Source of the DNA: Virgibacillus sp. SK37 | GTDB lineage: Bacteria > Bacillota > Bacilli > Bacillales > Amphibacillaceae | Assembly (NCBI RefSeq): GCF_000725285.1 | Contig: NZ_CP007161.1 | Location: forward strand, 434,001-498,000 | DNA length: 64,000 nt | Direction of reading: 5' to 3' | In this document: positions 26,222 through 33,886 of the stretch, one piece after another | How the letters are laid out: every line of letters starts with the position of its first letter | Numbering within the stretch: the stretch's first letter is position 1 | Made by a program: the position numbers and the translations under genes | Notes under the pieces: generated by a model | Database searches by the model: none | What the model was told of the DNA's origin: nothing | Seen by the model: the letters and a program-made list of their open reading frames with translations, nothing else

Positions 26222-27046
26222 ATGGAATATATCACATTAAATAATAATCTGCAGATGCCGCAACTTGGTTTTGGAGTCTGGCAGGTACCAAATGATGAGG
26301 TAACAAAAGCAGTTGAAAAAGCAATTGAGGTTGGTTATCGTTCCATTGATACAGCGAAAGTATATGAGAATGAAGAAGGTGTAGGGAAAGCGCTGGCCAA
26401 TTCAAATGTGGCTCGTGAAGATCTTTTCATTACTACAAAGGTTTGGAATAGTGATCAAGGATATGAAAAAACACTCCAAGCATTTGATGCAAGCCTTGAA
26501 AGGTTAGGGATTGACTATGTTGATTTATACCTTATTCATTGGCCAACACCTGAATTTGATGATTATGTAGAAACTTATAAAGCATTGGAAAAAATATATA
26601 ATGATGGTCGCGCAAAAGCCATCGGAGTATGTAATTTTAATATCGAACACTTACAACGATTATTGGATGAGTGTGAGGTAACACCAGCAGTTAACCAAGT
26701 GGAATGTCATCCATATCTTCAGCAACCAGAGTTAAAAGAATTTTGTGCAAAGCATAATATCTACTTGGAAGCATGGAGCCCGCTAATGCAGGGGGGAGAA
26801 GTGTTAGAAAATGCTACTGTAAAACAGATTGCAGAGAAGCATAAGAAAACAGCTGCACAGGTAATTATTCGCTGGCATTTACAGTATGAAAACATTGTTA
26901 TCCCTAAATCAGTGACTCCATCACGAATTGAAGAAAATTTTAATGTATTCGACTTTGAGTTAAGTACAGAGGAAATGAATAAATTGAAAGAATTAAACCG
27001 TAACGAGCGCAAAGGCCCGGAACCAAGTGAAATGAACGTACGGTAA
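26222..27046 (+). CDS. Aldo/keto reductase
   Basis: 274-aa NADPH-dependent reductase of the AKR5-like branch (B. subtilis YvgN/YtbE type). The Asp-Tyr-Lys-His tetrad is visible in SIDTAKVYENEEGVG, TTKVW and LYLIHWP. The C-terminal IPKSVTPSRIEEN is the NADPH phosphate-binding motif. Likely detoxifies aldehydes such as methylglyoxal (family inference). AAGGGAG precedes the ATG at 26222; an ATG 21 nt upstream is unsupported. Confidence 0.92.
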   Translation: MEYITLNNNLQMPQLGFGVWQVPNDEVTKAVEKAIEVGYRSIDTAKVYENEEGVGKALANSNVAREDLFITTKVWNSDQGYEKTLQAFDASLERLGIDYVDLYLIHWPTPEFDDYVETYKALEKIYNDGRAKAIGVCNFNIEHLQRLLDECEVTPAVNQVECHPYLQQPELKEFCAKHNIYLEAWSPLMQGGEVLENATVKQIAEKHKKTAAQVIIRWHLQYENIVIPKSVTPSRIEENFNVFDFELSTEEMNKLKELNRNERKGPEPSEMNVR

Positions 27047-27080
27047 TTAAAATAATCATTACAGTAAAGTGTATTTTTAA

Positions 27081-27114
27081 AGAAACAGTCCGATTGACGG
27101 ACTGTTTCTTTTTA
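27081..27114 (+). terminator. Terminator after the aldo/keto reductase
   Basis: Arms AGAAACAGTCCG and CGGACTGTTTCT around ATTGA, then TTTT. Confidence 0.9.
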
Positions 27115-27212
27115 TATGATCACACATAAGTTTTTGAAAAGAATACACAAGAAATAGCTTTTAATTTAAATATAAATATCTAAAAATTATGGATAATCAA
27201 GTTTAATTATAG

Positions 27213-27230
27213 TAAACTATGACTAGTTTA
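27213..27230 (+). promoter_or_regulatory. Inverted repeat upstream of the leader ORF
   Basis: TAAACTA-TGAC-TAGTTTA, a perfect 7-bp inverted repeat 30 nt before the leader start codon. It may be a regulator site or lie at the transcript start; no clean promoter was recognised around it. Confidence 0.4.
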
Positions 27231-27259
27231 GTTCACCCATTTGAAAGGAGTGATGTTTT

Positions 27260-27334
27260 ATGATTTTAAATATAAATGTATGCATAATTAATGGCAAAAC
27301 ATCGGCTAAAATGGAGGAACTGTCGGAGCTCTAG
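27260..27334 (+). CDS. 24-aa putative leader peptide upstream of rsgA paralogue
   Basis: ATG at 27260 follows AAAGGAG by nine bases, a strong ribosome-binding site, and runs 24 codons to TAG at 27332. The product is hydrophobic at the start (MILNINVCIING) and polar later (KTSAKMEELSEL). The codons for M-E-E contain GGAGGAA, which can pair with TTCCTCC just past the stop. I do not recognise the peptide. The strong start, the short length and the downstream structure suggest that its translation, rather than its product, matters. Confidence 0.55.
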   Translation: MILNINVCIINGKTSAKMEELSEL

Positions 27335-27361
27335 ACTTTCCTCCACACATCAAGGAGGAAA
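27312..27361 (+). promoter_or_regulatory. Mutually exclusive hairpins controlling the rsgA paralogue start
   Basis: TTCCTCC at 27338-27344 has two identical partners. Pairing with GGAGGAA at 27313-27319 gives a hairpin (8 bp counting flanks, loop 18 nt) inside the leader ORF. Pairing with GGAGGAA at 27354-27360 gives an 8-bp hairpin with a 9-nt loop that buries the ribosome-binding site of the next gene. The second looks more stable. A ribosome held at the leader stop codon would cover TTCCTCC and release the site. There is no T run, so this would act on translation, not termination. Confidence 0.6.
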
Positions 27362-27367
27362 AACCAT

Positions 27368-28426
27368 TTGGAAAAAATAGAAAAGTTAGGTTGGAATTCC
27401 CCATCACATAATTATGATGAGGAAAAGATAGCACGTGTAATTACTGTGCAGAAGAATAGGTATCGAGTAACTGATGGTGAAGGTGACTTTTTGGCCCATA
27501 TTAGTGGGAAATTTCGAAAGGATGCAAGTCAACCAATTGACTTCCCGGCTGTAGGTGACTGGGTTGTTGTCGAGAAATTACCGCAGGAGCAGAAAGCAGT
27601 AATTCTAGAGATCCTCCCAAGGAAAAGTCAGTTTATTCGTCATGCAGCAGGAAGCAAAACGGAGGCCCAAGTAGTCGGGGCAAATATAGACACCGTATTT
27701 ATTGTAAATTCGTTGAATCAAGACCTGAATTTGCGACGTATGGAGCGATATATTTTGTCGGCATATGATAGTGGAGCATCTCCAGTGATCCTATTAACGA
27801 AGAAAGATGAATGCACAGAAGAAGAGGTTAAAGAAAACGTAGCTCTAGTAGAAGGAATAGCTTTTGGCATTCCAATTCTTGTTATTAGTAGTCTAACCGG
27901 AGAAGGAATCTCTGAACTGCTCGACTACCTTCCGTTAAGGAAAACAGGTGCATTGCTTGGTTCTTCAGGGGTGGGAAAGTCAACGTTAGTAAACAGGTTA
28001 ATGAATGATGTGGTGCAAGAAACAAAATCAATTAGGGAAGCAGATAGTAAAGGTCGACATACAACAACCCACCGAGAGATGTTTTTCTTGCCTAATGGAG
28101 CTTTTCTTATTGATACCCCAGGTATGAGAGAACTGCAACTATGGGAAGGTGAAGCAATGTTGGAGTCAGCTTTTCAAGACATCGAATCCCTGGAAGCAGA
28201 ATGTCGTTTTGTGGATTGCAGTCATGAAACCGAGCCTGGCTGCCGTATAAAAGAGGCGGTGGAGTTTGGAGAGTTGTCAACAGAACGCTTGGAGAGCTAT
28301 AGGAAATTGCAGCGTGAACTAGCCTACGAAAAGAGAAAGCAGAATAAAAAGTCGATGCTCGACGAGAAAAATCGCTGGAAGCAAATAAGTAAGGAACAAC
28401 GACATAAATATAAAAATAGAAGATAA
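27368..28426 (+). CDS. rsgA: Ribosome small-subunit-dependent GTPase A, second-type paralogue
   Basis: 352-aa circularly permuted GTPase that checks 30S maturation. An N-terminal OB fold (about residues 20-95) is followed by GTPase motifs in permuted order: LLTKKD (G4), SSLTGEG (G5), GSSGVGKST (G1), TTHREMF (G2), DTPGMREL (G3). The C-terminal zinc motif is CRFVDCSHETEPGC. Start is TTG with GGAGG nine bases upstream. Being outside the usual prpC-prkC-rsgA-rpe cluster and having a leader, it is most likely the accessory copy (RsgA2) found in several Bacilli; the main copy would be elsewhere. Confidence 0.9.
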   Translation: MEKIEKLGWNSPSHNYDEEKIARVITVQKNRYRVTDGEGDFLAHISGKFRKDASQPIDFPAVGDWVVVEKLPQEQKAVILEILPRKSQFIRHAAGSKTEAQVVGANIDTVFIVNSLNQDLNLRRMERYILSAYDSGASPVILLTKKDECTEEEVKENVALVEGIAFGIPILVISSLTGEGISELLDYLPLRKTGALLGSSGVGKSTLVNRLMNDVVQETKSIREADSKGRHTTTHREMFFLPNGAFLIDTPGMRELQLWEGEAMLESAFQDIESLEAECRFVDCSHETEPGCRIKEAVEFGELSTERLESYRKLQRELAYEKRKQNKKSMLDEKNRWKQISKEQRHKYKNRR

Positions 28427-28461
28427 ACGACATCCCTTCCACTTAGGAAGGGATGTCGTTT
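28425..28461. terminator. Bidirectional terminator
   Basis: Perfect 16-bp stem AAACGACATCCCTTCC / GGAAGGGATGTCGTTT with a 5-nt loop between two convergent genes, starting at the rsgA stop codon. Confidence 0.92.
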
Positions 28462-28471
28462 CTATTTCTGA

Positions 28472-29011
28472 TCAATCAAACACACGCTTGACAGCTTGTT
28501 CATATTCATTAAAATAGGAAGGTATTTCTTCTTCGCTTAAACCATGATGCATTGCCGCAGCTATGGAAGAGTTATACCATTTTTGATCTTCCATTCCTGC
28601 ATTAAAGTTCTCCCAAACTTTATTTCCCAACACTTCCAGATCTTCTTCTAAACCGAGAATATTATCAAGCTTGTCAGCAATAATTAAACATTTTATGTCT
28701 CTATCTGCATGTAGTATGGTATTTATTGTGTGCTGCTTACGTTCCTTCCAAGACTTGGATTTATCCTCCGTATGTGCAGCAACGAATCGAGCGACATGGG
28801 GTCCGAATTCCCTTTCAATATCTTCAATTACATAAGGCGTGTCTTCTACTACGTCATGCAAATAAGCAGCACTAACCAGCTCATCACTAAATCCTTCCTT
28901 TTCTAAACGTTCAGCTACTCGAATTGGATGGGTAACATATGCAGCGTTTGAGTTTTTCCGTACTTGTCCTTCATGTGCTTTTATAGCAAAAGCTTTGGCA
29001 CGCTCTTTCAT
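28472..29011 (-). CDS. Small alarmone hydrolase-like HD protein (MESH1/SpoT-hydrolase type)
   Basis: 179 aa. The N-terminal AKAFAIKAHEGQVRKNSNAAYVTHP, catalytic YLHDVVEDTP (HD about residues 51-52, ED 55-56) and LIIADKLDNI (about 110-119) correspond to the HD, ED and ND-bearing helices of the RelA/SpoT hydrolase domain. No synthetase or regulatory domain is present, so it would only degrade (p)ppGpp or a related 3'-pyrophosphate; this is family inference. AAAGGAGGG precedes the ATG. Convergent with the rsgA paralogue. Confidence 0.82.
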   Translation of the reverse strand: MKERAKAFAIKAHEGQVRKNSNAAYVTHPIRVAERLEKEGFSDELVSAAYLHDVVEDTPYVIEDIEREFGPHVARFVAAHTEDKSKSWKERKQHTINTILHADRDIKCLIIADKLDNILGLEEDLEVLGNKVWENFNAGMEDQKWYNSSIAAAMHHGLSEEEIPSYFNEYEQAVKRVFD

Positions 29012-29300
29012 AATTTCCCTCCTTTAGTTAGTTGTTAGTTGATTTATCAGCTATTTTAAGTCATTTTTTGTTATTTTGACAGTAAAAAAATATGTTGCCA
29101 GATGTTTCTCTTCTTTTAGAGATGCTAATCTGTCTGATAGCTGGTACTTCATATAATACCTATCCCGTTACATTTCTTTAATTTATTGGTATGATGATGG
29201 TAAATATATATCGATGTTTACTTGATTACTTTGTTCCCGAATTTTAAACAAATAAAGCTACAGATATAAAATATACATTTTAACAGAGGAGGCTTTTAAG

Positions 29301-30356
29301 ATGGAGGAAGGAATTAATAAGCGCAAAACGGAACACATACGTCTTTGTTTGACGGAGAATGTAGAAGGTGTTGACAAATCAACAGGACTGGAAGGAATTT
29401 CATTTATACATAATGCATTACCGGAAATTAATTTTGATGACATATGCTTGAGCACGAGCTTTCTTAATAAGTCGATACAAGCACCTTTCCTGGTAAGCTC
29501 CATGACGGGTGGGTCAGAACTTGCGGCAACAATCAATCAGAATTTGGCAATGGCGGCGGAAAAAAGAGGTTGGGCAGTGGCACTAGGTTCTACAAGAGCA
29601 CTTTTGGAAAGTGATGCACACAAAGAGTCTTTTCAAATTCGCAAACAAGCACCTACTGTTCCACTTATTGCTAACCTCGGTGCTGTTCAGCTAAATTACG
29701 GTTACGGAGCAGAAGAGGCTCAACGCATTGTGGATATGACAGGAGCGGATTCTCTTGTGCTTCATTTTAATAGCTTACAGGAAGCAGTACAGGATGGCGG
29801 AGATTTAAACTTTGAAGATTTGCTACCGAAAATTGAAAAAATTTGTAAGACAGTAGATGTGCCAATAGGAGCCAAGGAAGTTGGTTTCGGGATCGATGGC
29901 TTTGTTGCTGAAAAACTCTACAATGCTGGTATTGCATATATTGATGTGGCTGGTGCAGGGGGGACCTCCTGGAGCCAGGTTGAAAAACTTCGTTCACAGG
30001 ATCCTTTGAAAAAGGCAGCTGCGGAAGCGTTTAATGACTGGGGATTGCCGACCAAAGACTGCTTGGTATCAGTAAAAAGCAAACTTCCGGATATCCCGCT
30101 TGTGGCAAGTGGAGGAATGAAGACAGGTGTCGACGCAGCAAAGGCGATTACGATTGGAGCAGATGTAGTAGGCTATGCACGCCAATTATTGCAGGCTGCC
30201 ACCGAATCCACAGAACTAGTGGAACGAAAAATGCAGCAGATTGAACTAGAACTTATGATGACTATGTTTGGTATTGGTGTTAAGACCTTAGATGAATTAA
30301 AGAATACTCAAAGAGTTACAATAATGGGAAGATCTTTATTGGAGGAAAACAGTTAA
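29301..30356 (+). CDS. fni: Type 2 isopentenyl-diphosphate delta-isomerase
   Basis: 351-aa FMN- and NADPH-requiring enzyme interconverting IPP and DMAPP for isoprenoids. Signatures: N-terminal INKRKTEHIRLCL, APFLVSSMTGGS (about residues 57-69), VAGAGGTSWSQVE (about 205-220) and LVASGGMKTGVDAAKAI. Length is typical. AGAGGAGG precedes the ATG. Monocistronic, with a terminator overlapping its last codons. Confidence 0.95.
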   Translation: MEEGINKRKTEHIRLCLTENVEGVDKSTGLEGISFIHNALPEINFDDICLSTSFLNKSIQAPFLVSSMTGGSELAATINQNLAMAAEKRGWAVALGSTRALLESDAHKESFQIRKQAPTVPLIANLGAVQLNYGYGAEEAQRIVDMTGADSLVLHFNSLQEAVQDGGDLNFEDLLPKIEKICKTVDVPIGAKEVGFGIDGFVAEKLYNAGIAYIDVAGAGGTSWSQVEKLRSQDPLKKAAAEAFNDWGLPTKDCLVSVKSKLPDIPLVASGGMKTGVDAAKAITIGADVVGYARQLLQAATESTELVERKMQQIELELMMTMFGIGVKTLDELKNTQRVTIMGRSLLEENS

Positions 30357-30383
30357 GGGATATCCCTTAACTGTTTCTTTTTT
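30347..30383 (+). terminator. Terminator overlapping the fni stop codon
   Basis: A 30-nt perfect palindrome with half-site AAACAGTTAAGGGAT, followed by TCTTTTTTTC. The stop codon lies within the 5' arm, and the tail overlaps the promoter of the next gene. Confidence 0.88.
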
Positions 30384-30397
30384 TCTAAATAGGGTAT
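30373..30397 (+). promoter_or_regulatory. Sigma-B promoter of ydaT
   Basis: GTTTCT - 13 nt - GGGTAT fits the Bacillus general-stress consensus GTTTAA - N12-15 - GGGTAT. It is 40 nt before the ydaT start, and the B. subtilis ydaT gene is a known sigma-B target. Confidence 0.75.
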
Positions 30398-30437
30398 GCA
30401 GTGAATAAAAGAAGACATATCTAAAGGAGGAACGCTT

Positions 30438-30899
30438 ATGCCTTGGACAATGAATGACTACCCATCTTCCATGAAAAATTTAGATGATGCAATAAAGAAG
30501 AAGGCAATAGATATTGCGAACTCAATGATAGACGAAGGTTACGATGAAGGCCGGGCTATTCCTATTGCGATTGAACAGGCAAAGGAATGGAGAAAAAACC
30601 ATGATAAGAAGGATGTAAAAGATTATGAGAAAAAAGGAAAGCCGACCCAGCGTTCAGAAGAGGATAAAGAGTATGAAAATAACCCGGAAAGACTTGAAGA
30701 GGGAGAACAAGTAGTCCCACATGAAGATGGTTGGGCAGTACAATCAACGCACGCTAAAAAACCAAGTAATGTTTATAAAAATAAAGATGAGGCGATTGAA
30801 CGAGCGAAAGAAATTGCCGAAAACAAAGGCACCTCACTCACTGTATTTAATAAAGAAGGCTCCATTCAAAATCAACAGTCCTATAAATCAGATTCTTAA
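30438..30899 (+). CDS. ydaT: General stress protein YdaT-like, DUF2188
   Basis: 153-aa hydrophilic protein. The N-terminal part (MPWTMNDYPSSMKNLDDAIKK type, with GYDEGRAIPIAIEQAKEW) resembles ChaB-like modules. A charged linker of about 40 residues follows, then a DUF2188 domain (VVPHEDGWAVQSTHAKKPSNVYKNKDEAIERAKEIA, about 92-130). Same architecture as B. subtilis YdaT. Molecular function is unknown. AAAGGAGG precedes the ATG. Confidence 0.88.
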   Translation: MPWTMNDYPSSMKNLDDAIKKKAIDIANSMIDEGYDEGRAIPIAIEQAKEWRKNHDKKDVKDYEKKGKPTQRSEEDKEYENNPERLEEGEQVVPHEDGWAVQSTHAKKPSNVYKNKDEAIERAKEIAENKGTSLTVFNKEGSIQNQQSYKSDS

Positions 30900-30909
30900 C
30901 AGTTGGTTA

Positions 30910-30943
30910 AATAACTACTCTTATATGGGTGGTTATTTTTTTT
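30910..30943 (+). terminator. Terminator after ydaT
   Basis: AATAACTACTC pairs with GGGTGGTTATT (two G-U pairs) and is followed by eight T residues. Confidence 0.8.
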
Positions 30944-30969
30944 GTTTCTCCAGATACTAATCTTATAAT
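30942..30969 (+). promoter_or_regulatory. Promoter of the MBL hydrolase gene
   Basis: TTGTTT (30942-30947), 16-nt spacer, TATAAT (30964-30969), 21 nt before the start codon. Confidence 0.6.
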
Positions 30970-30990
30970 CGAATAACAAGGAGGATATTT

Positions 30991-31857
30991 ATGGATCAAG
31001 AAAGCAATATACGTGAACATAAAAATTTCATCCCAATGACTTCAATTACCAGTGGTGGTGGTATCCAAGTTAAAAGTGATGTTTATTATTATACAGACCA
31101 AATTGCGAACTTTTGTTTTATTGGTTATCCCGAAAAAGGAGATTGGGTACTTGTAGACGCTGGTTTGCCAAATGCAGCACCTGAGATAAAATCCGTAGTA
31201 GTAGATCGTTTCGGAAGAGGAAGTAAACCATCTGCTATTATTTTGACACATGGACATTTTGACCATGTAGGTGGGTTAGCAGATTTAATTGATGAGTGGG
31301 AAGTGCCTGTATATGCACATCAATTGGAACTACCGTATTTACAAGGGCAAAAAAACTATCCCCAACCTGATACATCCGTAGAAGGGGGATTGTTAGCAAA
31401 GATTTCTTCTATTTATCCAAATGAAGCTATTAATTTAGGTGACGCTGTGCAGCCGCTACCAGATGACCATTCTGTGCCTGGGTTGGATGATTGGACTTGG
31501 ATTCATACTCCTGGTCATTCACCTGGACATGTTTCCTTTTATAGAGAAAGTGATTCGTTGTTATTATCAGGAGATGCCTTTATTACAGTAAGACAGGATT
31601 CTTTTTATAAAGTGTTAATGCAACAGGAAGAAGTAAATGGTCCACCAAGATATCTGACAACAGACTGGCAAGCGGCTAAAGCTTCTGTTGAAAAACTTGC
31701 TGCATTAAAACCTGAAACGGTAATATCTGGGCACGGAATAGTTATGAAAGGCGAAAAACTTGCTGCTGGTTTGGAAAAGTTAGTGAATAATTTCGATAAA
31801 ATGGCCGTACCGGATTACGGGAAATTTGTAGACGGTGAACGTCCTGATTACCATTAA
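30991..31857 (+). CDS. Metallo-beta-lactamase-fold hydrolase
   Basis: 288-aa cytoplasmic protein. Metal motif LTHGHFDHVGG (HxHxDH, about residues 88-98), a third ligand in HTPGHSPGHVSFY (about 173-185), Asp in LLSGDAF and final His in VISGHG give the full glyoxalase-II-like set. Substrate unknown; no persulfide dioxygenase or rhodanese domain is fused. CAAGGAGG precedes the ATG. Confidence 0.87.
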   Translation: MDQESNIREHKNFIPMTSITSGGGIQVKSDVYYYTDQIANFCFIGYPEKGDWVLVDAGLPNAAPEIKSVVVDRFGRGSKPSAIILTHGHFDHVGGLADLIDEWEVPVYAHQLELPYLQGQKNYPQPDTSVEGGLLAKISSIYPNEAINLGDAVQPLPDDHSVPGLDDWTWIHTPGHSPGHVSFYRESDSLLLSGDAFITVRQDSFYKVLMQQEEVNGPPRYLTTDWQAAKASVEKLAALKPETVISGHGIVMKGEKLAAGLEKLVNNFDKMAVPDYGKFVDGERPDYH

Positions 31858-31944
31858 TCGCACTTCTTTCAAAAATGTAAGCACAATGCTTCATACGAAA
31901 ACAAAAGCTGTGCTACAATGATTTACAGAAATGAGGTGTATGTA

Positions 31945-32664
31945 TTGAAAATAGAGATTTGGTCGGACTTTGTTTGTCCTTTTTGTTATATTGGTAAGCG
32001 AAGATTTGAAAATGCATTAACTGATTTCAAGCATAATAATGAAGTTGAAGTAGAATATAAAAGTTATGAATTAGATCCAAATGCAAAGCAGCAACCTGGT
32101 AAAAGCTTTCATGAATTGTTGGCAGGGAAGTATAACATGACAGTGGAGAAAGCAAAACGTATGAATGAAGACTTAGGAAAGCAGGCAGAAGAGGTCGGAC
32201 TATCTTATCATTTTGATAAGATGCAACATACCAACACGTTTGATGCTCATCGTGTCGCGAAATTCGCAGCGGAACATGGTAAAGGAAAAGAGATGACTGA
32301 ACGGTTGCTTCATGCCTACTTTACTGAGGGTAAACTGATTAGTGATCACATAACACTAATTGATCTTGCTAAAGAAGTTGGTTTGAATGAGGAAGCCGTA
32401 ACAGAATTACTGAAAGTGGATGATTACGCTATCCATGTCCGTGCCGATGAAGAACAAGCACGTCAAATTGGGGTGCAAGGTGTTCCATTCTTTGTATTCA
32501 ATGAGAAATACGCGGTGTCTGGGGCGCAACCTTCTTCTGTTTTTACAGAAGTTCTTGAAAGAGTCTGGACAGAGGAAAATGAAGGACCAACTTTACAGTC
32601 ATTAAATCCAACGAAGTCTAAAACAACCTACTGTACAGATGAGGGCTGCGAAACGGAAGAATAA
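31945..32664 (+). CDS. FrnE-like DsbA family oxidoreductase
   Basis: 239-aa thioredoxin-fold protein without signal peptide, so cytoplasmic. The active site CPFCYIG lies at about residues 10-16 after IEIWSDFV, the cis-Pro in GVQGVPFFVF near 175. It belongs to the FrnE/2-hydroxychromene-isomerase-like branch. A Cys pair (CTDEGC) ends the protein, as in FrnE relatives. The ATG at 31918 lacks a ribosome-binding site; TTG at 31945 follows GAGGTG. Confidence 0.88.
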   Translation: MKIEIWSDFVCPFCYIGKRRFENALTDFKHNNEVEVEYKSYELDPNAKQQPGKSFHELLAGKYNMTVEKAKRMNEDLGKQAEEVGLSYHFDKMQHTNTFDAHRVAKFAAEHGKGKEMTERLLHAYFTEGKLISDHITLIDLAKEVGLNEEAVTELLKVDDYAIHVRADEEQARQIGVQGVPFFVFNEKYAVSGAQPSSVFTEVLERVWTEENEGPTLQSLNPTKSKTTYCTDEGCETEE

Positions 32665-32699
32665 TTTGTTGAAAACCAATCGAATAAGTAAATTAGAAA

Positions 32700-32738
32700 C
32701 AACCAAGTGAGAAACCTTACTCGCCTGGTTGTTTTTTT
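32700..32738 (+). terminator. Terminator after the FrnE-like gene
   Basis: AACCAAGTGAG pairs imperfectly with CTCGCCTGGTT and is followed by GTTTTTTT. Confidence 0.7.
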
Positions 32739-32760
32739 AATAAATAATTCTCATTTTGTG

Positions 32761-32788
32761 TTGACGGTTACTTAAATTCTGCTATACT
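32761..32788 (+). promoter_or_regulatory. Promoter of the yclNOPQ operon
   Basis: TTGACG (32761-32766), 16-nt spacer, TATACT (32783-32788). Confidence 0.75.
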
Positions 32789-32806
32789 GGTAACTGAGAA
32801 CTAATT

Positions 32807-32825
32807 GATAATGAATCTCATTATT
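32807..32825. promoter_or_regulatory. Fur box of the yclNOPQ operon
   Basis: GATAATGAATCTCATTATT agrees with the 19-bp Fur consensus at about 15 positions, including both outer arms. It lies just after the expected transcription start. Confidence 0.8.
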
Positions 32826-32932
32826 AATTAAACTTGGTAAAAAGTAATAATCATTATAATATAGGTTGGTCAGCAAAAGAGATATCGCGCTCAAAACCTG
32901 CAATAAAAAGTAAGATTTGGGAAGGTTCGTCT

Positions 32933-33886
32933 ATGAAAATCCGTTACTTAGTTACAGTACTTATTATCTTATCTATTACATCTGTATTTACTGGTGTATC
33001 CAATGTATCTATACTAGATATTTTTTCTTTAACCGAAGACCAAATACAAATACTAACAGTAAGTAGACTTCCCAGACTAGTAAGTATTCTAATTGCTGGA
33101 ATGAGCATGAGTATCTGTGGGTTGATTATGCAGCAGCTTAGTAAGAACAAGTTTGTCTCACCTACAACTTCTGGTACATTGGATTCTGCGAGGCTGGGGA
33201 TACTTGTTTCGATGATGATCTTTACATCCGCAAGTCCTTTTCAAAAAATGGGCGTATCCTTTATTTTCGCTTTACTTGGTACGTTTATTTTTATGAAGAT
33301 ACTTGAAAAGGTTAAATTTAAGGATGCTATTTTCATCCCCTTAATCGGTTTGATGTTTGGTAATATCATAAGTTCTATTTCGACTTTTTTTGCTTATAAG
33401 AATGACCTGATTCAAAATTTGTCATCATGGATGCAAGGCGATTTTTCCATGATAATGAGTGGGAATTATGAGTTGATGTTCGTAAGTATACCGATTTTAG
33501 GTCTGGCATTTTTTTATGCAAATAAGTTTACTATTGCCGGGATGGGAGAAGATTTCTCCAAAAACCTTGGTTTGAATTATCGTCAAGTAGTGAATTTAGG
33601 TTTAGTTATCGTAGCACTTGTGACCGCATCAGTTGTATTGGCTGTTGGTATGATTCCATTTTTAGGGTTAATTATCCCGAACATTGTCACAATATATCAG
33701 GGTGACCACCTGAAGAAAAGTCTAATACATACAGCATTGCTCGGGGCCATATTTGTAATGGCATGTGATATTATCGGCAGGGTTATCATTTATCCATATG
33801 AAATCCCAATCAGTTTAACCGTCGGGGTGATAGGTAGTGGCGTGTTTATCTACCTATTATTAAGGAGAAAGAAATATGGATTATAA
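32933..33886 (+). CDS. yclN: Ferric siderophore (petrobactin-type) ABC permease YclN
   Basis: 317-aa FecCD-family permease, nine to ten membrane helices. SRLPRLVSILIAGMSMSICGLIMQ near residue 45 and the coupling-loop region around GMIPFLGLIIPNIV are typical. It closely follows B. subtilis YclN, part of the petrobactin importer YclNOPQ. An open frame reaches back to 32834, but GGGAAGG before ATG 32933 and the start of the first membrane helix support this start. Overlaps yclO by 11 nt. Confidence 0.92.
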   Translation: MKIRYLVTVLIILSITSVFTGVSNVSILDIFSLTEDQIQILTVSRLPRLVSILIAGMSMSICGLIMQQLSKNKFVSPTTSGTLDSARLGILVSMMIFTSASPFQKMGVSFIFALLGTFIFMKILEKVKFKDAIFIPLIGLMFGNIISSISTFFAYKNDLIQNLSSWMQGDFSMIMSGNYELMFVSIPILGLAFFYANKFTIAGMGEDFSKNLGLNYRQVVNLGLVIVALVTASVVLAVGMIPFLGLIIPNIVTIYQGDHLKKSLIHTALLGAIFVMACDIIGRVIIYPYEIPISLTVGVIGSGVFIYLLLRRKKYGL

